Source: JALZBL01 sp040004775
GTDB taxonomy: Bacteria; Actinomycetota; Actinomycetes; Mycobacteriales; Jatrophihabitantaceae
Length of the DNA: 19,721 nucleotides
Direction of reading: 5' to 3'
Assembly (NCBI GenBank): GCA_040004775.1
Contig: JBDUAD010000052.1
Coordinates: 1-19,721, forward strand
Shown here: one piece after another, positions 14,414 to 19,721 of the stretch
Position numbering within the stretch: the first letter of the stretch is position 1
How the letters are laid out: every line of letters begins with the position of its first letter
Notes under the pieces: model-generated
Databases searched by the model: none
What the model was told of the DNA's origin: nothing
Seen by the model: the letters and a program-made list of their open reading frames with translations, nothing else
Program-made: the position numbers and the translations under genes

Positions 14414-14619
14414 TCGCCGCCCTTCTGCACGAAACCGCGCACGAACTCCTCGGAGTTGGACTCGAGGACCTCGTCGATGTCGTCCAGGATCGCGTCCACG
14501 TCCTCGCCGAGTCGCTCGTGCCGCTCGGCCACGTCGGATTCGGCGGCGTCAACGACCTCGTCGGTTTCCTCGCGTGAGCGGCTCGCGCGAGACTGTCCAC
14601 CGTTGTCGTGAGTTGCCAT
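14410..14619 (-). CDS. pup: Prokaryotic ubiquitin-like protein Pup
   Basis: Pup is the small disordered tag that PafA joins to lysines and ARC/Mpa captures through its helical middle. The product is 69 residues: a polar, Arg/Ser/Glu-rich N-terminus, a heptad-like helix (EDVDAILDDIDEVLESNSEEFVRGF) and the C-terminus VQKGGE. The gene encodes the terminal Glu directly, so Pup needs no deamidation by Dop before ligation, unlike the Gly-Gly-Gln form of M. tuberculosis. Lys66 is the only lysine. ATG 14619 is preferred because GGGAAG lies about 8 nt upstream; GTG 14628 in the same frame would add three residues. It lies 113 bp after dop, with its own candidate promoter, and overlaps prcB by 4 nt. 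Confidence 0.97.
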   Translation of the reverse strand: MATHDNGGQSRASRSREETDEVVDAAESDVAERHERLGEDVDAILDDIDEVLESNSEEFVRGFVQKGGE

Positions 14620-14656
14620 GACCACCACTTCCCTGCTCCGAGTCGGGCTGTTGGCG

Positions 14657-14662
14657 ACACTA
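14657..14662 (-). promoter_or_regulatory. Candidate -10 (TAGTGT) for pup-prcBA-pafA
   Basis: The minus strand reads CTAGTGT in the dop-pup gap, matching TANNNT at 14662-14657. The start of transcription would be near 14650, giving a leader of about 30 nt with the pup Shine-Dalgarno inside it. No convincing -35 is visible. The location fits the expected need for more Pup than Dop. Confidence 0.35.
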
Positions 14663-14732
14663 GTCGGTGCTCATGGCCGAACGGGTGGGGCGGTTGACGC
14701 AGCGCGGACCGAGCAGCGCAGGCGGATGAGCC

Positions 14733-16250
14733 TCAGCGCGGGCCGAGCAACTCGTCGAGCAGAGCGGCGGCGGTGCGGCAGCGGTCGAGCAGCGCGCCGA
14801 CATGAGCGCGCGTGCCCCGCAGGGGTTCCAGCGTCGGCACGCGGACCAGCGACTCGCGTCCCACGTCGAAGATCACCGAATCCCAGGATGCGGCGGCGAC
14901 CGCGTTGCCGTAGCGCCGCAGGCACTCACCGCGGAAGTACGCCCGGGTGTCCTCCGGCGGATCCTCGACCGCGGTGCGAACCGCATCGGGGGCCAACAGG
15001 GTCTGCATGGCCCCGCGGGACACGAGGCGGTTGTAAAGGCCCTTGTCGGGACGAATGTCGGCGTACTGCAGGTCGACCAGGGCCAGCCGCGAGTCCGTCC
15101 ACTCGAGTCCGTCGCGCTCGCGGTAGCCCTCCAGCAGGCGCAGCTTGGCCACCCAGTCAAGCGAGTCGGCCAGGGACATCGGATCGCGCTCGAGGACGCT
15201 CAGTGTGGCCTCCCAGCGGGCCAGAACGTCGGTGGTCTGGGCGTCGACGTCGGACCCGTAGCGCTCGGCGACAAACTTGCGAGCGTGATCCAGGTGCTCT
15301 ATCTGCAGCTCCACCGCGGTCATACGGCGGCCGTCGGCCAACGTCACCCGGTGCTGCAAGGACGGGTCGTGGGAGATCAGGTGAAGTTCGCGCACCGGAT
15401 CGGCCAGCACCAGGTCGACCGGCAGGAACGCCTCTTCGATCATGGCCAAGATCAGCGACGTCGTGCCGACCTTGAGGTAGGTGGAGATCTCGGACAGGTT
15501 GGCGTCACCCAGGATGACGTGCAGCCGACGGTACTTCTCGGCGTCGGCGTGCGGCTCGTCGCGGGTGTTGATGATCGGGCGCTTGAGCGTGGTCTCGAGG
15601 CCGACCTCGACCTCGAAGAAGTCGGCCCGCTGACTGATCTGGAAACCGGGCGTGCGCCCGTCCTGCCCACGCCCGACCCGACCGGCACCGCACACCACCT
15701 GGCGGCTGACGAGGAAGGGGGTGAGCAAGGTGACGATGTCCGAAAAGGCGGTCTGGCGACGCATCAGGTAGTTCTCGTGAGCGCCGTAGGAGGCACCCTT
15801 GTTATCGGTGTTGTTCTTGTAGAGATTGATCCGCGCCCCGATGCCGAGGGCGGCCGCCCGGTCGATCGCCTCGTTCATGACCAGTTCCCCGGCCTTGTCC
15901 CAACGCACGACGTCGAGGGGGGTCAGCACCTCGGGAGTGGAAAACTCCGGGTGAGCGTGATCGACGTAGAGCCGCGCACCGTTGGTGAGGATGACGTTGG
16001 CCATCCCCGCGTCCTCCTCGGCCTCTACGAACTCCGGGGCCACCCGGCGGCCGAGGTCGTACCCCCGCGCGTCGCGCAGCGGGGACTCCTCCTCGAAATC
16101 CCACGACGGGCGGCGGCTGCGCCCTCCGCTGTGGGCGGCGGCGTAGGCGTTGACGATCTGGGCCGAGAGCAGCATCGGATTGGCGTGGGGCTGGCCGGGC
16201 ACGCTGATGCCGTACTCGATCTCGGTCCCCATGACCCGCGAGACCGTCAT
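14733..16250 (-). CDS. dop: Depupylase / Pup deamidase Dop
   Basis: Dop removes Pup from tagged proteins and in many species also deamidates Pup-Gln to Pup-Glu; it is a paralogue of PafA with the same glutamine-synthetase-like fold. The 505-residue product shows VMGTEIEYGIS (6-16), the Dop-specific insertion with SWDFEEESPLRDARGYDL (49-66), ILTNGARLYVDHAHPEFSTPE (87-107, catalytic-type Asp97), INLYKNNTDNKGASYGAHENYLM, LETTLKRPIINTRDEPHADAEKYRRLH and the C-terminal SWDSVIFDVGRESLVRVPTLEPLRG. Because the local Pup ends in Glu, Dop here should mainly depupylate. ATG 16250 (MTVSRVMG) is preferred by similarity; ATG 16232 is possible, and neither has a strong Shine-Dalgarno. The open frame up to 17183 is a shadow of the glycerate kinase. 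Confidence 0.96.
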   Translation of the reverse strand: MTVSRVMGTEIEYGISVPGQPHANPMLLSAQIVNAYAAAHSGGRSRRPSWDFEEESPLRDARGYDLGRRVAPEFVEAEEDAGMANVILTNGARLYVDHAHPEFSTPEVLTPLDVVRWDKAGELVMNEAIDRAAALGIGARINLYKNNTDNKGASYGAHENYLMRRQTAFSDIVTLLTPFLVSRQVVCGAGRVGRGQDGRTPGFQISQRADFFEVEVGLETTLKRPIINTRDEPHADAEKYRRLHVILGDANLSEISTYLKVGTTSLILAMIEEAFLPVDLVLADPVRELHLISHDPSLQHRVTLADGRRMTAVELQIEHLDHARKFVAERYGSDVDAQTTDVLARWEATLSVLERDPMSLADSLDWVAKLRLLEGYRERDGLEWTDSRLALVDLQYADIRPDKGLYNRLVSRGAMQTLLAPDAVRTAVEDPPEDTRAYFRGECLRRYGNAVAAASWDSVIFDVGRESLVRVPTLEPLRGTRAHVGALLDRCRTAAALLDELLGPR

Positions 16251-16289
16251 CGGCGGGGCACAGTCCGGACACTGCCAGGGCACCGGTGC

Positions 16290-16320
16290 GCGCAGCGCAG
16301 GTCGAGGCGCTGCGCTGCGC
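16290..16320 (-). other. Strong hairpin in the dop leader region
   Basis: GCGCAGCGCAG (16290-16300) and CTGCGCTGCGC (16310-16320) are perfectly complementary over 11 bp around a 9-nt loop. It lies 40-70 nt upstream of the dop ATG and downstream of the candidate -10 at 16358-16363, so it would be in the mRNA leader. No T-tract follows, so a simple intrinsic terminator is not indicated. Confidence 0.55.
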
Positions 16321-16357
16321 TGTTCGCCGGCCGGGCCCGTCGCATCATGAAGGACCG

Positions 16358-16363
16358 AGTGTA
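16358..16363 (-). promoter_or_regulatory. Candidate -10 (TACACT) for dop
   Basis: The minus strand reads GGATACACT, with TACACT at 16363-16358 matching TANNNT. Transcription from near 16350 would give dop a leader of about 100 nt containing the 16290-16320 hairpin. A -35 hexamer is not recognisable at the usual spacing. Confidence 0.4.
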
Positions 16364-16386
16364 TCCAGTACCCATGGCCCTGAGCC

Positions 16387-16438
16387 CGGCGACATGAGCG
16401 CCGACGTGAGAGCGGCGACGTGAGAGCGGCGACATGAG
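16387..16438. repeat. Four tandem copies of CGGCGACRTGAG between dop and the glycerate kinase gene
   Basis: Copies lie at 16387-16398 (cggcgacatgag), 16399-16410 (cgccgacgtgag), 16413-16424 (cggcgacgtgag) and 16427-16438 (cggcgacatgag), at periods of 12, 14 and 14 nt. Each carries ATG or GTG followed by A, so mini reading frames start and stop inside the array. ATG 16394 opens a nine-codon frame ending at 16423, and GTG 16420 opens a five-codon frame whose TGA overlaps the kinase ATG (16434). Confidence 0.8.
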
Positions 16439-17687
16439 CAGGGCCGCCGATCCGGTCGCGTTTCAGGTAGTGCCCGCCCGGGTGCTGATCGCGCCGGACA
16501 AGTTCGCCGGCTCGGCCACCGCCGCGCAGGTGGCGGACGCACTGGCCGCCGGCCTGGCCCGCGGCCGCCCGGGCCTCGCGCTGCGCCGGTGCCCGGTGGC
16601 CGACGGCGGCGAGGGGACGGTGGCCGCGGCACTGGCCGCCGGATTCGAGCGGGTGCCGGTCACGGTGCGCGGCCCCACGGGTGATCCGGTGCCGACGGCG
16701 TACGCGCGGCGCGGGCACGTCGCCGTCGTCGAGCTGGCCGATGCCTGCGGGCGTCCGCAACTGGCCGGCGGCCGCCCGGCTCCGATGACTGCGTCCAGCG
16801 CCGGAGCGGGCGACGTCGCCCGGGCCGCCATCGCCGCCGGCGCGCGGGAGGTCGTCCTGGCCGTGGGCGGCAGCGCCAGCACCGACGGGGGTACGGGGCT
16901 GCTCCAGGCTCTCGGCGTGTCCGTCCTCGACTCGGACGGATCTCCGGTGACGCCCGGCGGCGCGGGGCTGGTCACGGTCGCCGCACTGGGCCGCGTTCCC
17001 CCCGATCTGGCCGGCGTGCGGTTCGTGCTGGCTGCTGACGTGGACAGCCCGCTGACCGGGCCGCGCGGTGCCGCCGCGGTCTTCGGCCCGCAGAAGGGCG
17101 CCGGCACCGCTCAGGTGGCGGCTCTGGACGACGGCCTGCGCCACTGGGCCGACGTGGTCGCCGCGGCGACTGGCGCCGAGCACCGTGACCAGCCCGGCGC
17201 GGGTGCGGCCGGCGGCGTCGGCTTCGCCGCGCTGGCCGTGCTCGGCGCCACCCGGCGGCCGGGGGCCGAGATCGTGCTGGAGCTGATCGGCTTCGAGGCC
17301 CGGCTAGCCGGGGTGGACCTGGTCGTCACCGGCGAGGGGCGTCTGGATCGATCCACCTTGACCGGTAAGGCCGTCGCTCGCGTGGGGATGGTGGCCGAGC
17401 GGGCCGGAACGCCGGTGGTCGCGGTATGCGGTCGCGACGAGCTATCGGTCGCCGAAGCCCGGGCCGCCGGCCTGGCCCGGGTGGTGGCGCTGAGCCGGTG
17501 GCAGCCCGACCCGGCCCGCTCCATGGCCGAGGCCGAGCAGCTCCTGGAGGAGGCCGGCGCCTATCTCGGCCGCGAGTGGGACGCACTGATCCTGAACGGC
17601 CGAGCGGCGGCACGCTCAGGTGAACAGGAGCTTGGCGATGGCCGCCACACCGACCAGCACGATGATCGCTCGCAGCGCCACCGGTGA
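16434..17687 (+). CDS. Glycerate kinase (GlxK/GarK family)
   Basis: A glycerate 2-kinase-type enzyme that phosphorylates glycerate with ATP and feeds it into glycolysis. Diagnostic segments are RVLIAPDKFAGSATAAQVA near the N-terminus (about 16-34), VADGGEGTV (55-63), VGGSASTDGGTGLLQALG (144-161), ADVDSPLTGPRGAAAVFGPQKGAG (about 201-224) and VVTGEGRLDRSTLTGKAVARVG (about 299-320). The 417-residue frame is longer than the usual roughly 380. About 15 extra residues are at the N-terminus and a polar tail (GDGRHTDQHDDRSQRHR) at the C-terminus, where it runs 72 nt into the 3' end of the opposite-strand permease gene. ATG 16434 has only a weak GAGAG upstream; GTG 16470 or GTG 16482 would remove most of the N-terminal extension. 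The gene is divergent from dop and has no visible functional link to the proteasome genes. Confidence 0.9.
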   Translation: MSRAADPVAFQVVPARVLIAPDKFAGSATAAQVADALAAGLARGRPGLALRRCPVADGGEGTVAAALAAGFERVPVTVRGPTGDPVPTAYARRGHVAVVELADACGRPQLAGGRPAPMTASSAGAGDVARAAIAAGAREVVLAVGGSASTDGGTGLLQALGVSVLDSDGSPVTPGGAGLVTVAALGRVPPDLAGVRFVLAADVDSPLTGPRGAAAVFGPQKGAGTAQVAALDDGLRHWADVVAAATGAEHRDQPGAGAAGGVGFAALAVLGATRRPGAEIVLELIGFEARLAGVDLVVTGEGRLDRSTLTGKAVARVGMVAERAGTPVVAVCGRDELSVAEARAAGLARVVALSRWQPDPARSMAEAEQLLEEAGAYLGREWDALILNGRAAARSGEQELGDGRHTDQHDDRSQRHR

Positions 17688-18374
17688 CAGCCGGCGCCCG
17701 ATGCGCGCACCGAGCAGGCCGCCCAGCACCGCACCGAGCGCGATCAGCCCGGCCGCGGTCCAGTTCACGTGCGCGGTCAGCACGAAGACCACCGCGGCCA
17801 CGGCGTTGGCCAGAAAGGCCAGCACGTTCTTCATGCCGTTGATCCGCTGCAGATCGTCATCGAGCAGCACGGCCATCACCGCGATCAGGATCACGCCCTG
17901 AGCCGCGCCGAAATAGCCGCCGTAGACCCCGGTGGCCAGCACCAGCCCCCAGAGCAGCGGTGTGACCGAGGAGCGGGTAGCGCCGTCGTGGCGGGCCGCG
18001 GACCAGCCGGCCAGCCGGGGTTGGAACACGACCAGCACCAAGGCGATGACGATCAGCACCGGGACGACCGCTTCGAAGGCGTCGGCCGGCAGCGTGAGCA
18101 GCAGGACCGCCCCGATTCCCCCGCCGATGACCGAGGCCACCCCAAGAGTGGCCACCCGCCGCGACTGGCCGGCCAGCTCCCGCCGGTAGCCGACGGCGCC
18201 GGTCAGTGAGCCGGGCGCGAGCCCCACGGTGTTGGACACATTGGCCGTCACCGGGGGCAGCCCGACGGCGAGCAGGACGGGAAAGCTGAGCAGGGTCCCC
18301 GAGCCGACCACCGTGTTGATCGTGCCTGCCCAGATCCCGGCCACGAGGACGGCGAGCGCCTGCCAGCCGCTCAC
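17616..18374 (-). CDS. TSUP / TauE-SafE family membrane permease
   Basis: A 252-residue integral membrane protein of the TSUP (sulfite exporter TauE/SafE) family, whose members move sulfite, sulfoacetate or other small organic anions. The sequence opens with LAVLVAGIWAGTINTVVGSGTLLSFPVLLAVGLPPVTANVSNTVGL, the family signature, with a repeated related segment in the second half (VYGGYFGAAQGVILIAVM...INGMKNVLAFLANAVAAVVFV). About seven or eight hydrophobic spans can be drawn. The start is GTG 18374 with GGGAGG just upstream, at an unusually short spacing of 3 nt. It follows arc by 71 bp on the same strand and overlaps the glycerate kinase gene tail to tail by 72 nt. The transported substrate cannot be told from the sequence. 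Confidence 0.9.
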   Translation of the reverse strand: MSGWQALAVLVAGIWAGTINTVVGSGTLLSFPVLLAVGLPPVTANVSNTVGLAPGSLTGAVGYRRELAGQSRRVATLGVASVIGGGIGAVLLLTLPADAFEAVVPVLIVIALVLVVFQPRLAGWSAARHDGATRSSVTPLLWGLVLATGVYGGYFGAAQGVILIAVMAVLLDDDLQRINGMKNVLAFLANAVAAVVFVLTAHVNWTAAGLIALGAVLGGLLGARIGRRLSPVALRAIIVLVGVAAIAKLLFT

Positions 18375-18445
18375 GAGCCTCCCGGGCCCATCAGCAACGA
18401 CGGGGCGGTGGACTTACCGGCGGTGCCACTGGATGCCGGGTGCCA

Positions 18446-19721
18446 CTACAGGTACTGGCCGGTGTTGCTGGCGGTGTCGATGGCTCGCCCGCTCTCGTTG
18501 CCCTTGCCGGAGATCAGCGTGCGGATGTAGACGATCCGCTCACCCTTCTTGCCCGAGATCCGCGCCCAGTCGTCGGGGTTGGTGGTGTTGGGCAGGTCCT
18601 CGTTCTCGCGGAACTCGTCCACGCACGCGGCGAGTAGGTGGGTCATCCGCAGACCGCGCTGGTCGTTGGTCAGCAGGTCCTTGATCGCCATCTTCTTGGC
18701 CCGGTCGACGATGTTCTGGATCATCGCCCCGGAGTTGAAGTCCTTGAAATACAACGTCTCCTTGTCACCATTGGCGTAGGTGACCTCGAGGAAGCGGTTC
18801 TCCTCGCTCTCGGTGTACATCCGCTCCACGGTGTTGCGGATCATCGCCGCCACCGTGGCCTGCGGGTTGCCGGCGTGCTCGGCCAGGTCGTCGGCGTGGA
18901 TGGGCAGCGTGGCGGTTATGTACTTGGCGAAGATGTCCTGCGCGGCCTCGGCGTCGGGCCGCTCGATCTTGATTTTCACGTCGAGCCGCCCTGGGCGCAG
19001 GATGGCCGGGTCGATCATGTCCTCGCGGTTGGACGCGCCGATGACGATGACGTTCTCCAGGCCCTCGACGCCGTCAATCTCGCTCAGCAGCTGAGGCACG
19101 ATCGTGTTCTCCACGTCGGAACTCACGCCCGACCCGCGGGTACGGAAGATGGAGTCCATCTCGTCGAAGAAGACGATCACCGGGGTGCCTTCGCTGGCCT
19201 TTTCCCGGGCCCGCTGGAACACCAGGCGGATGTGCCGCTCGGTCTCCCCGACGTACTTGTTCAACAGCTCCGGACCCTTGATGTTGAGGAAGTACGACCG
19301 ACCGGCCGACTCGCCGCGGACCTCGGAGACCTTCTTGGCCAGGGAGTTGGCCACCGCCTTGGCGATCAGCGTCTTGCCGCAACCGGGCGGCCCGTAGAGC
19401 AGGATTCCCTTCGGCGGGCGCAGCTCGTGCTCGCGGAACAACTCGGCGTGCAGGAACGGCAACTCCACCGCGTCGCGGATCTGCTCGATCTGGCGGCTGA
19501 GGCCGCCGATATCGGTGTAGTCGATGTCCGGGACCTCTTCGAGGACCAGCTCCTCGACCTCGCTCTTGGGCACCCGCTCGTACACGAACCCGCTGCGGGT
19601 CTCCATCAGCAGCGAATCACCGGGACGCAGGGGCGCGTCGCGCAGCAGGTCGGCCAGGTAGACCACCCGCTCCTCGTCGGTGTGCCCGATCACCAGGGCC
19701 CGGTCACCGCCGTCGAGGATC
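18446..19721 (-). CDS. arc: Proteasome-associated AAA ATPase ARC/Mpa (C-terminal part)
   Basis: The hexameric unfoldase that captures pupylated proteins and feeds them into the 20S core. The frame is open through the right edge (reading LDGGDRALVIGHTDEERVV), so the N-terminal coiled coil and part of the OB domains are missing. Visible, numbered from the GTG codon at 19693: the inter-OB/AAA segment (10-60), DYTDIGGL, Walker A GPPGCGKT (101-108), pore-loop KYVGE (146-150), Walker B VIVFFDEMD (172-180), GASNREDMIDPAILRPGR (sensor and arginine-finger region), and the C-terminal GQYL (412-415) that docks into the alpha-ring pockets. GTG 19693 is an internal codon, not the true start. The stop is 71 bp before the TSUP permease gene, a gap that also holds a 9-bp direct repeat (ggtgccact at 18422 and 18439). 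Confidence 0.97.
   Translation of the reverse strand, partial: ILDGGDRALVIGHTDEERVVYLADLLRDAPLRPGDSLLMETRSGFVYERVPKSEVEELVLEEVPDIDYTDIGGLSRQIEQIRDAVELPFLHAELFREHELRPPKGILLYGPPGCGKTLIAKAVANSLAKKVSEVRGESAGRSYFLNIKGPELLNKYVGETERHIRLVFQRAREKASEGTPVIVFFDEMDSIFRTRGSGVSSDVENTIVPQLLSEIDGVEGLENVIVIGASNREDMIDPAILRPGRLDVKIKIERPDAEAAQDIFAKYITATLPIHADDLAEHAGNPQATVAAMIRNTVERMYTESEENRFLEVTYANGDKETLYFKDFNSGAMIQNIVDRAKKMAIKDLLTNDQRGLRMTHLLAACVDEFRENEDLPNTTNPDDWARISGKKGERIVYIRTLISGKGNESGRAIDTASNTGQYL

Noticed and set aside
16251..17183. An 816-codon dop with a long N-terminal extension.
   Set aside because: The upstream part is antisense to the glycerate kinase, lacks any motif and is followed by the well-known Dop N-terminus (VMGTEIEYGIS).

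Overview
The window is a very GC-rich (by eye roughly 70% G+C), gene-dense piece of an actinobacterial chromosome. Nearly all third codon positions are G or C, GTG starts are common, and the core is the complete Pup-proteasome locus, which is essentially limited to Actinobacteria. There are no PE/PPE genes, and pup-prcB-prcA-pafA are contiguous, so a non-mycobacterial actinomycete is likely. A Frankiales- or Jatrophihabitans-like lineage is only a guess. I see no tRNA, rRNA, transposase, integrase or CRISPR array, and no gap between genes exceeds 300 bp.

Layout in the direction of most transcription (minus strand, right to left). The window opens inside arc/mpa, the proteasomal AAA ATPase, whose 3' end is complete and encodes a GQYL terminus. 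A TSUP-type permease follows, then a glycerate kinase on the opposite strand that overlaps the permease tail to tail. Next comes dop, then the tightly coupled set pup-prcB-prcA-pafA with 4-nt overlaps at pup/prcB and prcA/pafA. Together these encode the tag (Pup), the ligase (PafA), the depupylase (Dop), the unfoldase (ARC) and the 20S core (PrcA/PrcB).

Between pafA and pafBC sit three genes not needed for pupylation: a DyP-type peroxidase (minus), a Gfo/Idh/MocA-like oxidoreductase (plus) and a DUF3866 protein (plus). The two convergent genes are separated by a strong symmetric hairpin at 9563-9598. The pafB/DUF3866 divergent promoter contains a near-perfect actinobacterial LexA box (7348-7363) and a second small palindrome.

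The left part is a second minus-strand series. It holds pafB and pafC (WYL regulators of the mycobacterial DNA-damage response), a small membrane coiled-coil protein in the place usually held by tatA, tatC, a diacylglycerol/lipid kinase, helY (Ski2-like helicase) and the 5' end of a proline/glutamine-repeat protein cut by the window edge.

Most of the window is a known system. The points most worth a second look are: a SOS-box-like site between pafB and DUF3866; a non-TatA protein in the tatA slot; a 78-residue, lysine-free acidic tail on PrcA that ends in Gly-Gly-Gln like many Pup proteins, while the local Pup ends in Gly-Gly-Glu; and several intergenic hairpins and repeats around dop, prcBA and the DyP gene.
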